NCBI GenBank assembly: GCA_028874335.1
Contig: JAPPJY010000016.1
Location: 62,001-126,000, forward strand
Length of the DNA stretch: 64,000 nucleotides
Origin: Gemmatimonadota bacterium
GTDB lineage: Bacteria; Latescibacterota; UBA2968; GCA-2709665
Reading direction: 5' to 3'
The notes beneath the pieces were generated by a model. That model was not told the DNA's origin. It ran no database searches and was given only the letters and a program-made list of their open reading frames with translations. Shown piece by piece: positions 1 through 8,731 of this stretch (the stretch's first letter is position 1; every line of letters begins with the position of its first letter). The position numbers were made by a program, and so were the translations under genes.

Positions 1-1078
1 CACGAATCCCGAGTTTCGTCAGTTCGGCCGCGACGGCAGCGATGCGGTCGGTCTCCTTGATGCGCAGGTTGGCGATGTTGCGCACCGTTACCGGCCCGGT
101 TGCAAATGGAGCCAGCGCGCAGAGGGTCTGGACTACGTCAGGCATCGCGTTCAGGTCCACGTCGATGCCCGAAAGCCGTTCAGGCCCGCGGACTTCGATG
201 CCGTCCGGCCGATTGCTGACTGCGCAGCCCATTCTGCCCAGAACCTCCACGAATCCCACGTCACCCTGCGCGGAACCCGGAGAGAGGTTGCGGACCTTGA
301 TGCGGCCTCCCGTGATCGCCGCGGCCGCGAAGAAATAGGAAGCGTTGGAGGCGTCCGGCTCGATGGGATACTCGGCGGGCGTGTAGCGCTGCCCTGCATT
401 CACGTGGAAGACGTCCGGGCCGCGTGTGTCGACATTCACGCCGAAGTCGCGCATAATATGAATGGTCATGTCGATGTACGGCCTGGAGACCAGGTTGCCT
501 GCGACTTGGATCTGGACGTCCTTTCGCGCATATGGCGCAACAATCAGAAGGGCGGAAAGATACTGGCTGCTCCGGTTTCCCGGCATAACCGTGCGCCCTC
601 CCTCGAGGCCGGTTCCGTTGACGACCACGGGAGGACACCCGTTTCCAGCCAGGCTCCGCGCGTGAACGCCCAATGGTCGGAGGCCGTCGATCAGGTCCTG
701 GATCGGCCGCTCTCTCATGCGGGGGTCGCCGTCCAGAGTATACTCGCCATAACCAAGAGAGGCATAACCCGTGAGGAAACGGGCCGTGGTGCCCGAGTTG
801 CCAATGAAGAGTTTGGCGTTGGAGACCGGTATCCGGCCGCCCGCGCCGTCGACGATGAAGGTGCCCTCGCTTTCAATCCGAATACGGACGCCAAGCGCGG
901 ACAGCGCATCCGCCATATACCGTGTATCGTCGCTTTCGAGGGCGCCGGAAAGACGGCTCCGGCCGTTGGCAAGCGCCGCGATCAACAGCGCCCGGTTGGT
1001 GTAGGACTTGGAGCCGGGCACCGACACGTCGGCGTCGACGCGCCGCTGGATCGGATGGATTTCAAGAATATCGGACAT
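1..1078 (-). CDS. aroA: 3-phosphoshikimate 1-carboxyvinyltransferase (EPSP synthase), 3' end outside window
   Basis: Translating the minus strand from the ATG at 1078 gives MSDILEIHPIQRR, then VPGSKSYTNRALLIAAL, the N-terminal substrate-binding signature of EPSP synthases. Further on are FIGNSGTTARF and MPGNRSSQYLSAL, and near the window edge RIKETDRIAAVAAEL, all family landmarks. About 359 codons are present and the frame stays open to position 1, so only the C-terminus is missing. The enzyme transfers enolpyruvate from PEP to shikimate-3-phosphate in the cytoplasmic shikimate pathway. No good ribosome binding site precedes the ATG; the frame is open upstream to a stop about 38 codons before it, so a longer non-ATG start cannot be excluded. 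It is divergent from dnaE. Confidence 0.95.
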   Translation of the reverse strand, partial: MSDILEIHPIQRRVDADVSVPGSKSYTNRALLIAALANGRSRLSGALESDDTRYMADALSALGVRIRIESEGTFIVDGAGGRIPVSNAKLFIGNSGTTARFLTGYASLGYGEYTLDGDPRMRERPIQDLIDGLRPLGVHARSLAGNGCPPVVVNGTGLEGGRTVMPGNRSSQYLSALLIVAPYARKDVQIQVAGNLVSRPYIDMTIHIMRDFGVNVDTRGPDVFHVNAGQRYTPAEYPIEPDASNASYFFAAAAITGGRIKVRNLSPGSAQGDVGFVEVLGRMGCAVSNRPDGIEVRGPERLSGIDVDLNAMPDVVQTLCALAPFATGPVTVRNIANLRIKETDRIAAVAAELTKLGIR

Positions 1079-1287
1079 CGTGAGGAGTTTGAATTGAGGC
1101 AGGGGCGTCGTAACAGCCTCGTCGTGGACGGGAATAAGGTAACGCAATGACGCGGGAAGTCCAATTGAAAAACGCTATTTTCGTGCGGATGCACCCAGGA
1201 CACCGTGTAGATCCGGATGCGGCATTGCAGGCGATTTCCAATGATAGCCCGGGTCGTCTCAGTGAGGCAAACCTGTCAATCTCTCGC

Positions 1288-1316
1288 TTGACATTCCGGT
1301 GGACGGGAGGTAAGAT
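1288..1316 (+). promoter_or_regulatory. sigma-70-type promoter for dnaE
   Basis: TTGACA at 1288-1293, a 17-bp spacer and TAAGAT at 1311-1316. Transcription would begin near 1323, leaving a leader of roughly 145 nt before the dnaE ATG at 1467. It sits in the divergent aroA/dnaE gap. Confidence 0.6.
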
Positions 1317-1466
1317 TATTCAATAGCCGGGATATCCGTGCTCACCGCGGCCGACGCGCCTGCGGGTTTCACGTTCTTCCCCTCCCCCGGCACAGTTCCC
1401 CCGTTTCCGGCAGTCCTGTTCTCCCGAAAAATTCCACCCGACCCGGCACATCCGGAGAATCCCTCG

Positions 1467-4400
1467 ATGGCCGAATTCGTGCATCTCCATAGTCACAGTA
1501 TGTACAGCCTGCTGGATGGCGCTTGCAAGATTGACAGTCTTGCCGCAAGGGCCGCCGAGTGGGGGATGCCCGCTGCCGCCATTACGGACCACGGCAATCT
1601 CTTCGGCGCGGTGGACTTTTACCGTGCGATGAAAGAAGCGGACGTCAAGCCCATTATCGGTTGCGAGGTCTATTGCGCCATCGAAAGCCGGTTCGACAAG
1701 AAACCGTCGCGAGGCGTGCCCAGCGGGTCGAACCATCTGGTATTGCTCGCGAAGAATGCACACGGGTATTACAACCTGGTAAAGCTGGTCTCGGCCGGTT
1801 ACATGGAAGGATTCTACTACCACCCCAGAATCGACAAGGAATTGCTGCGTGAACACGCCGAGGGTCTGGTCTGTCTGTCGGGATGCCTGAGCGGCGAAGT
1901 GCCGCATCTGATCGAGCGCGAGGGCGTGAATGTCGCGATGGCCGCCGTGGAAGAGTACCTCGACATATTCGGCGAAGACTATTACCTGGAAATCCAGCGG
2001 CACGGCATCGATAGAGAACCCAGAATCAACGACGGACTCATCCGGATTCACGGCGAAATGGGCGTGCCGCTCGTGGCGACGAACGACTCCCATTTTCTGG
2101 GCGCCGACGATCACGAGGCTCACGCCGTTCTCGTGGCTCTACAGACCGGAAAAACCCTTAACGACCCAGGCAGGATGTGTTATCCGGAAGACGTCTATTT
2201 CAAGTCCGCGGACGAGATGCAGGCGCTCTTTTCGGATCTCCCGCAGGCTTTGGAGCAAACGCTGGAGATCGCGGAAAAGGTCGATTTGGAACTGGCGTTC
2301 GGCGATTACCTTGCGCCGGAGTTTCCGTTACCGGCTGAGTTCGAGACGGCCGACGACTACCTCAAACATCTGGCCAGAGGCGGTCTGCAAGACCGTTTCG
2401 ATCTCATTTCGCAGGACCTGCGGGATCGCCTGGAATTCGAACTGGACCTGATTGTAAGCAAGGGACTCGCGGGATATTTCCTCATTGTCTGGGACTATGT
2501 CAACTATGCAAAGGGACATGGAATCTCGGTCGGGCCGGGGCGGGGCTCCTGCGCCGGAAGCCTGGTGGCCTATTCGTTGCAGATAACCGACCTGGATCCG
2601 ATAAAATACAATCTGTTGTTCGAGAGATTCCTCAACCCCGAGCGCGTGAGCCTGCCCGACATCGATATCGATTTCTCGGACAAGGAGCGCGACCAGGTGA
2701 TCAGATACGTCTCGGAAAAGTACGGCGAGCGCAACGTGTGTCAGATCATCACGTTCGGAACCCTGAAGGCCAAAGCGGCGATCCGGGACGTGGGCCGCGT
2801 GCTCGACATGTCATTCGGCGAGGTTGACCGGATTGCCAAGCTGGTGCCCAACGATTTGAAGATGACGCTGGACAAGGCGATCCAGCAGGTACCGGAGTTG
2901 AAACAGATGGCGGACGGGGAAGGCGACGAGGCGCAGCTGATCAGGCACGCGCGGGCGCTGGAGGGGCTGGCCCGGCACGCTTCCGTCCACGCGGCGGCTG
3001 TAATTATCGCGCCGGACAATCTGACGAACTTCGTGCCTCTTTACAAGGCCCCGAAAGACGGCAAGGTGACTACCCAGTTCGACGGGCCGACCTGCGAGGA
3101 CATCGGCCTTCTGAAAATGGACTTCCTGGGCCTCAAGGAGCTTTCGCTTGCCGACGAAACGGTCGATCTGATAAAAGCGAAGGAACCGGCGTTCGACCTG
3201 ACAAAGATCCCCGAAGACGACGAAAGTACGCTGGATCTGTTCGGTCGCGGCGAAACCGTGGGCGTATTTCAGTTTGAAAGTCCCGGAATGAGGGAATACC
3301 TGGTACAGTTGAAACCCGATTGCATCGAGGATATCATCGCGATGAATGCCCTCTACCGCCCCGGACCGATGCAGTACATCCCGAATTTTGTCGCGCGCAA
3401 GCACGGAAAAGAAGAGGTGGTCTACGACCATCCGAAGATGGAACCCATTCTGAAGGACACGTACGGGATCATGGTGTACCAGGAGCAGGTGATGCAGATC
3501 GTGCAGGTTCTGGCAGGTTTCAGCCTCGGCCAGGCCGACATCCTTCGGGACGCCATAGGCAAGAAAAAGCCCGAAGAAATGTCGCGGCAGAAGGACGCGT
3601 TTATCGATGGGTGCGAAACGCACGGTGTGAGTACGAGCCTGGCCGGGAAGATTTTCGCCGATATAGAAGTCTTCGCGGGGTATGCGTTTCCCAAGGCGCA
3701 CGCGGCGGCGTATGCGGTTGTCGCATACCGGAACGCCTACCTCAAGGCGAACTATCCTCAGGAATACATGGCCGCCAGCCTGAACGGTGAAATCGGCAAT
3801 ATCGAGCGTATGGTGGTCGTGATCGAAGAGTGCCGGAGGATGAAACTGGAAGTCCTGCCGCCAGACGTGAATACTTCCTTCGTGGACTTCGTGGCTTCAG
3901 AGACAGCAATTCTGATGGGGATGGCGGCTGTGCGAAACGTGGGTCGCGGCGCGGTTGATGCCATTGTCAGCGCAAGGGAAACGGGCGGGGCATTCAACAC
4001 CCTGTTCGAGTTCTGTGAGCGCGTGGATTTGCGCGCGGTTAACCGCAGGGCTATCGAGAGCCTGATTCGCGCCGGCGCCATGGATCACCTGGACGGACAT
4101 CGAGCGCAACTTCTGCAAGGCCTGGACCGGGCGCTCGACGCGGGTCAGTCCGTGCAGGCAGCCCGGCAGCGTCGTCAGATTTCGCTGTTCGACATGGGAG
4201 CCCTTGCAGACCAGTCGGCGGTCATCAACAACCACGTCCTTCCCGAGGAGCCGGAATGGACCGAGCGTGAAAGGCTTGCACACGAAAAGGAAATGCTCGG
4301 ATTCTATCTTTCCGGTCACCCTCTGGAAAGGTACCGCACGGACCTGGCGGCACTGGGGATCCGTTCGTCCCAGGACGTCGCCGCCCTGCCCGAGGGAGCG

Positions 4401-4901
4401 GAAGTGAAACTCGGCGGGCTGATCTCCGAAACCAGGTCGCATACCGACCGAAACGGACGGCCGATGGCGTTTGGCACCATCGAGGATCTGGACGGCGCCC
4501 TGGATCTGGTTGTGTTCCCGGATACGTTCGAAAGGGTCAGGGCTTCCTTTGTGACGGACGCAATGGTGGTCATCCAGGGCAGGCTCTCCGGACGCAACGG
4601 TCGACAATCGCTGCAAGTGGAGAAGGTCCTGTCAATGGAGCACGCGAGGGAGACGCTTGCCGACGCGCTGAATGTCAAGCTTCCATCTGAAATGCTGGAA
4701 TTGGAGACACTTGAACACCTGAAGGCGATGCTTGAAGGTCACCGGGGCGGGTGTACGGTTTATCTGCACCTTGAACTGGGCGATGGAATAACGAAAGTCA
4801 TTCGTTCCCGGAGGCTTAGCGTCAACCCCTCTGAAGCGTTGATCTCGGAAATCGGCGCATTCCTGGGAGAACGGCGCGCGTGGGTGTCTCAGAAAACCTG
4901 A
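1467..4901 (+). CDS. dnaE: DNA polymerase III subunit alpha
   Basis: Replicative polymerase of 1144 residues, the usual length for the DnaE1 class. It opens with a PHP domain (FVHLHSHSMYSLLDG, residues 3-17). The catalytic palm carries PDIDIDF near residue 397, which supplies two of the metal-binding aspartates. Then follow the fingers/beta-binding region, a helix-hairpin-helix segment (RAVNRRAIESLIRAGAMD) and an OB fold near residue 980 (EVKLGGLISETRS). The frame is open back to 1338, but the ATG at 1467 starts the conserved sequence and has GGAG about 10 nt upstream, so it is chosen. It acts in the cytoplasm with the beta clamp. It converges on rodA with a shared terminator between them. 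Confidence 0.97.
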   Translation: MAEFVHLHSHSMYSLLDGACKIDSLAARAAEWGMPAAAITDHGNLFGAVDFYRAMKEADVKPIIGCEVYCAIESRFDKKPSRGVPSGSNHLVLLAKNAHGYYNLVKLVSAGYMEGFYYHPRIDKELLREHAEGLVCLSGCLSGEVPHLIEREGVNVAMAAVEEYLDIFGEDYYLEIQRHGIDREPRINDGLIRIHGEMGVPLVATNDSHFLGADDHEAHAVLVALQTGKTLNDPGRMCYPEDVYFKSADEMQALFSDLPQALEQTLEIAEKVDLELAFGDYLAPEFPLPAEFETADDYLKHLARGGLQDRFDLISQDLRDRLEFELDLIVSKGLAGYFLIVWDYVNYAKGHGISVGPGRGSCAGSLVAYSLQITDLDPIKYNLLFERFLNPERVSLPDIDIDFSDKERDQVIRYVSEKYGERNVCQIITFGTLKAKAAIRDVGRVLDMSFGEVDRIAKLVPNDLKMTLDKAIQQVPELKQMADGEGDEAQLIRHARALEGLARHASVHAAAVIIAPDNLTNFVPLYKAPKDGKVTTQFDGPTCEDIGLLKMDFLGLKELSLADETVDLIKAKEPAFDLTKIPEDDESTLDLFGRGETVGVFQFESPGMREYLVQLKPDCIEDIIAMNALYRPGPMQYIPNFVARKHGKEEVVYDHPKMEPILKDTYGIMVYQEQVMQIVQVLAGFSLGQADILRDAIGKKKPEEMSRQKDAFIDGCETHGVSTSLAGKIFADIEVFAGYAFPKAHAAAYAVVAYRNAYLKANYPQEYMAASLNGEIGNIERMVVVIEECRRMKLEVLPPDVNTSFVDFVASETAILMGMAAVRNVGRGAVDAIVSARETGGAFNTLFEFCERVDLRAVNRRAIESLIRAGAMDHLDGHRAQLLQGLDRALDAGQSVQAARQRRQISLFDMGALADQSAVINNHVLPEEPEWTERERLAHEKEMLGFYLSGHPLERYRTDLAALGIRSSQDVAALPEGAEVKLGGLISETRSHTDRNGRPMAFGTIEDLDGALDLVVFPDTFERVRASFVTDAMVVIQGRLSGRNGRQSLQVEKVLSMEHARETLADALNVKLPSEMLELETLEHLKAMLEGHRGGCTVYLHLELGDGITKVIRSRRLSVNPSEALISEIGAFLGERRAWVSQKT

Positions 4902-4941
4902 ACACGCTGCATCCGGCGTCCAGGGGCGCTTCCGGGAGGAG

Positions 4942-4977
4942 ACGCGAAAAGGCGACCGTACGGTCGCCTTTTCGTGT
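4942..4977. terminator. bidirectional intrinsic terminator between dnaE and rodA
   Basis: Near-perfect inverted repeat with an 18-bp palindromic core (GGCGACCGTACGGTCGCC, 4951-4968), flanked by AAAA on the left and TTTT on the right. Either strand therefore gives a GC stem followed by U residues. It lies between the convergent dnaE stop (4901) and rodA stop (5012). Confidence 0.8.
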
Positions 4978-5011
4978 GAAAACCATGCCTGCAAGGCGCC
5001 TGCTAGTAACA

Positions 5012-6232
5012 CTAATAATACTCGTGCCGGTAGGCATAGAAATTCAGCAACAGGCCTGCGAGTATCAGATTGACTACGAGTTGCGATCCGCCGTAGCTGA
5101 AATACGGCAGAGGAAGGCCGGTAACCGGTACGACGCCGACGGTCATCCCTATATTGACAAAAACGTGAAACGTCAGCATGGCAGCCAGGCCGATGGCCAC
5201 AAGACTTGAAAACCGGCTCTTCACAAGACCTGCAATATGAATAGCGCGCCAGATGATCAGAATAAACAATGCGAGTACGAGCATTGCGCCCAGGAAGCCG
5301 AACTCCTCTCCGATTACGGAAAATACAAAGTCGGTATGTTGTTCCGGAAGGAAGGAGAGTTTGGTCTGCGTCCCCTGCAGGTAACCCTTACCGTTAAGAC
5401 CTCCCGAGCCGATCGCCACCTTGGATTGCATGACCTGGTAGCCCGCGCCGAGTTTGTCCATGTCCGGATTCAAGAACGTCAGAATCCGACGGCGCTGGTA
5501 GTCGTGCATCTTGTTTTCCCACAGATACGGCGCGCCAACCGCGACCGCGAGATTGACCACGACTATGGCGGCAGTCATCAATCGGCCTGGTCGAACCAGA
5601 AAAATGACCGCGGCAATCATCAGCACCAGGACAACAAGCGCTGCGTAGTGGAAGGCGCAGATCACACTCAAAAGGGGTGAAATCAGGAAAAACAGGACAA
5701 CGGGTCTCATCCCGGCCCAATACAACATCGGCAGAAGCACCGAGATGAAAACAAGCGCAGTGCCCAGATCGGGCTGTCTGAACACCAGAACCGCCGGAAG
5801 CAAGACCAGCAAGAACGACGTGAACAGCGAACGAGGTCGGTCCAGATCCAGATTGCGCGTGGAGAGGTATCTCGCAAGTGCAAGAATGGTTGCGATTTTG
5901 GCCAGTTCCGACGGCTGCATATGAAAAGGGCCCAGATCGAACCAGCGACTCTCTCCGAACAGCAGAACCAGCACCAGCAGACAGATTGAGGCGCCGTAGA
6001 GGATATACGCGAATGCATAATAATATCTGGGTGGTACGACCAGGGTCAGCAGGAGCGTGCACGCGGCAATCACGCTCCAGATGATCTGCCTCTCGTATAT
6101 GCTTCCAGCGGCGCCGTATTCCCAGTTGTAGGTAGCGCTGTAAATCGCACCAATTCCGAACAGCGTGGCAAGAATCACCGAAAGCAGCAGCGGAAGGTCG
6201 AATTCCTGTTTGAGAATGCGCGAGAGAATCAC
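5012..6232 (-). CDS. rodA: Rod-shape SEDS peptidoglycan glycosyltransferase RodA
   Basis: Polytopic membrane protein of about 406 residues in the SEDS (RodA/FtsW/SpoVE) family, which polymerises lipid II glycan strands with PBP2 during side-wall growth. Hallmarks are WFDLGPFHMQPSELAKI after the first helices, VAIGSGGLNGKGYLQGTQ, and LPEQHTDFVFSVIGEEFGF, containing the conserved acidic residue of the active loop. The last helix region has GLPLPYFSYGGS. An ATG at 6262 is also in frame, but a hairpin (6265-6290) covers the space where its ribosome binding site should be. The GTG at 6232 has AGGA 8 nt upstream and is preferred. It is last in the envelope operon, after PBP2. Confidence 0.95.
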   Translation of the reverse strand: MILSRILKQEFDLPLLLSVILATLFGIGAIYSATYNWEYGAAGSIYERQIIWSVIAACTLLLTLVVPPRYYYAFAYILYGASICLLVLVLLFGESRWFDLGPFHMQPSELAKIATILALARYLSTRNLDLDRPRSLFTSFLLVLLPAVLVFRQPDLGTALVFISVLLPMLYWAGMRPVVLFFLISPLLSVICAFHYAALVVLVLMIAAVIFLVRPGRLMTAAIVVVNLAVAVGAPYLWENKMHDYQRRRILTFLNPDMDKLGAGYQVMQSKVAIGSGGLNGKGYLQGTQTKLSFLPEQHTDFVFSVIGEEFGFLGAMLVLALFILIIWRAIHIAGLVKSRFSSLVAIGLAAMLTFHVFVNIGMTVGVVPVTGLPLPYFSYGGSQLVVNLILAGLLLNFYAYRHEYY

Positions 6233-6300
6233 GTGAAGATTCCTGCGAAACGGATGTTGCAAAACGGAACACCGGGGTCCGGATGTTCCGCCGGACCCAG

Positions 6301-8193
6301 CTATCGCAAGACGACTGCCGGCGCTGTATCGCCCGATTGCGCGGACTCGACGTCCTTCGCTTCCGCGGCGGGTTCGGCATCGGCGTGCGAGGCGACGATG
6401 ATTTCCGGTTTCTTCTTCGGCTGCGCCAGGTCAAAATACGCTTCCAGGACCCGTCCTGCGATCGGCGCCGCAACCGCGCCGCCGTGGCCCGCGTTTTCGA
6501 CCACGACAGCGACGACGATTTCGGGGTAATGCGCCGGCGCAAGGGCGGTGAACCAGGCATGGTCTTCGCCGTGGGGGTTCTGCGCGGTGCCTGTTTTGCC
6601 AGCCACACGCACGCCTTCCACCCGGGCGCGTTTTCCGGTACCGTACGGATCCTCGATGACGTCCAGCATGATGCTTCGTATGGTCTTCAGGGTCTGTGCG
6701 GAAATCTGGACCGGCGTGGACTCGGGCGTCGTTTCTTTAAGGACATAGGGCCGGGGCAGCTTTCCGACGGCCAGCGCGCTGATGTAGCGGGCTATCTGGA
6801 CGGGGGTTACAGACGTCTCGCCCTGTCCGATTGTCAGATTGAGCATGTACCCCTCCGCCCAGTGTCCGAAACGTTCCTTATAATACGAACGGTCGGTCAC
6901 CAGGCCGGCGGCTTCACCGTCGCCTCCCGCTGCGATGTCGATCCCGGTCGGTTGACCGAATCCGAGCATTCTGGTGTAGCGACTCCAGTTGGCAATGCCT
7001 ACCTTGCGACCCAACTGGTAAAAATAGACGTCGCAGGACCGGACGAGCGCTCCCCGTAGCGACAGCCGCCCGCACCCTTTGGCATTGTGGCAGCGGAAAA
7101 CCCTGTCTCCGAACTCCATTCTGCCCCTGCACGATCGGAAACGCGCCGTTTCTGAGTCGATCAGGCCCATTTCGAGGCCGGCAATCGCCGTAATCATCTT
7201 GAATACCGACGCAGGCGGGTATTCACCTTTTATGCTTCGGTTCAGAAGGGGATTTGACGTGTCGGCCTGCAGGGTCCGCCATTGGCGCAAATCACGAATG
7301 GACCGCGGATGAAAACCGGGTTTGCTGACCATGGCAAGGATCTCCCCGTTGTTCGGATCCATTGCCACCAGGCTGCCTCTCAGCGAATCGGCGAACGCGA
7401 ACTCCGCTGCCTGCTGCAATCGCCAGTCCAGGGTCAGGTGAATGTCGTTGCCACGCACGGGCCGGGTTGTTTTGTCGGGAAAGCTTCCGACCTCCCGGCC
7501 GAAGGCGTCAACTTCGATGAATCTCATGCCTTCCCGTCCCCTCAATTCCGACTCGCACAAGCGCTCGACGCCCCGCTTGCCGATCTGATCGTCCAGCCGG
7601 TAACCCATCTCCCGCTTGCGCTTATAGGTCTTCGCATCCATCAGGCCTACATATCCGACGATATGGGGCGCCAGGGGAAGGCCGCCGTTGTAGCTCAAAT
7701 AGCCTCTCCGTGATTCGAACTGTATTTCCACGCCTGGCAGATCGTGGCGTTCTTCTTCCACGACGGACACGATATTGAATCCAGCGTCGCGCAAGATTCT
7801 TACGGGCTCGTGGAAACGACGGTTTCGGTCCGCGAGCCGTCGGTTGATGTGTTGTACAGGCAGACCGGCAACCTGACTGAGTCGGTTGACGACGTGCCCG
7901 TGATTCGCCAGATCGGAATTTCGGCGCAGTCGCTGGGGAAGCACGGAAATGGTGTACGAGGGACGATTGTCTACGAGGACCACGCCGTTCCGGTCCCTTA
8001 TGAGACCGCGGCCGGCTTCAATAGGCACGACTTGCATCGTATTCTTCTTGGATTGGATGCGGTAGCGTTCGCTGTTTGTAATCTGCAGCCGAAAAACCCC
8101 GACAAACAGCATGGCGAACAGAACGATCACCACCGACATCATCCAACGCGCACGGGCCTTCCGAAAGCCGTTATCCATAAAGTCGTCGTGCAT
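6301..8193 (-). CDS. mrdA: Penicillin-binding protein 2 (elongasome transpeptidase)
   Basis: Class B transpeptidase of about 630 residues. It has an N-terminal membrane anchor (residues ~17-35), a dimerisation/pedestal domain, and a penicillin-binding domain. That domain has the nucleophile box SVFK (in PPASVFKM), the second box SCD (VRSCDVYFYQLG) and KTG (VAGKTGTAQNP). It cross-links new side-wall peptidoglycan in the periplasm as the partner of RodA, encoded directly downstream. The start MHDDF at 8193 has a GGGGG stretch upstream and overlaps the mreD end by 23 bp. An ATG at 8178 overlapping the mreD stop is an alternative. The open frame reaches back to 8250 but is then inside mreD. Confidence 0.96.
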   Translation of the reverse strand: MHDDFMDNGFRKARARWMMSVVIVLFAMLFVGVFRLQITNSERYRIQSKKNTMQVVPIEAGRGLIRDRNGVVLVDNRPSYTISVLPQRLRRNSDLANHGHVVNRLSQVAGLPVQHINRRLADRNRRFHEPVRILRDAGFNIVSVVEEERHDLPGVEIQFESRRGYLSYNGGLPLAPHIVGYVGLMDAKTYKRKREMGYRLDDQIGKRGVERLCESELRGREGMRFIEVDAFGREVGSFPDKTTRPVRGNDIHLTLDWRLQQAAEFAFADSLRGSLVAMDPNNGEILAMVSKPGFHPRSIRDLRQWRTLQADTSNPLLNRSIKGEYPPASVFKMITAIAGLEMGLIDSETARFRSCRGRMEFGDRVFRCHNAKGCGRLSLRGALVRSCDVYFYQLGRKVGIANWSRYTRMLGFGQPTGIDIAAGGDGEAAGLVTDRSYYKERFGHWAEGYMLNLTIGQGETSVTPVQIARYISALAVGKLPRPYVLKETTPESTPVQISAQTLKTIRSIMLDVIEDPYGTGKRARVEGVRVAGKTGTAQNPHGEDHAWFTALAPAHYPEIVVAVVVENAGHGGAVAAPIAGRVLEAYFDLAQPKKKPEIIVASHADAEPAAEAKDVESAQSGDTAPAVVLR

Positions 8194-8680
8194 CGAGGTA
8201 AATCCCCCTGTTGAAACGAACGGACAATACCAGCGAAATGCCGACTCCAACGACCGCGGTGTACAATGCCGTCCCGAATCCGAACCTGAAAATCAATCCC
8301 AGGATCGCATCCGGACTCGAGAGAATGTTGGCGAACAGAAAATAAATCAGATCGTGTAAGACAACCGCCACGAACAATAGCAGAGCCTGTACCCGGAAAT
8401 CTTCGACGCTGACACCCGTCCGAAAGTTTCCGACGGAGAACCCGACCACGCTGTTTGCAAGCGCATTGACTCCCATCGTCTCCGGGCTGTAGACATCCAG
8501 CAGAAAACCGGATGCGAATCCGTAAAGGGTGCCTTCAATCTGTCCGCCGTTTAGGCCCAGGTATACCAGCACGATGATCACGAGGTCCGGGCCGATATCC
8601 AGAATCCGGACCGAATGCGCCCAGGAAGTCTGAATCAGCAGCGCCAGGGCGATGAGCAGAAGGTTTCGAACGACTCTCAC
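8171..8680 (-). CDS. mreD: Rod shape-determining protein MreD
   Basis: Small hydrophobic protein (169 residues) with about five membrane helices. The stretch ILDIGPDLVIIVLVYLGLNG and GFASGFLLDVYSPETMGVNAL matches the MreD family, the integral-membrane part of the MreBCD elongation complex. It starts with GTG at 8680, with no clear Shine-Dalgarno, 51 bp after the transglycosylase gene. It is followed by overlapping mrdA and then rodA. MreB and MreC, which usually precede mreD, are not in the window. Confidence 0.9.
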   Translation of the reverse strand: MRVVRNLLLIALALLIQTSWAHSVRILDIGPDLVIIVLVYLGLNGGQIEGTLYGFASGFLLDVYSPETMGVNALANSVVGFSVGNFRTGVSVEDFRVQALLLFVAVVLHDLIYFLFANILSSPDAILGLIFRFGFGTALYTAVVGVGISLVLSVRFNRGIYLDARRLYG

Positions 8681-8731
8681 AAACGACGATTGGGGCGTGG
8701 GCGAATCCTCCCATTGGTTCTGTCGGTTGAC

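Noticed and set aside
404-1150. 248-residue plus-strand open frame
   Set aside because: It is antisense to aroA, whose protein motifs are unambiguous. The frame is a GC-codon shadow.
2811-3701. 296-residue minus-strand open frame inside dnaE
   Set aside because: Shadow of the polymerase gene; no motifs.
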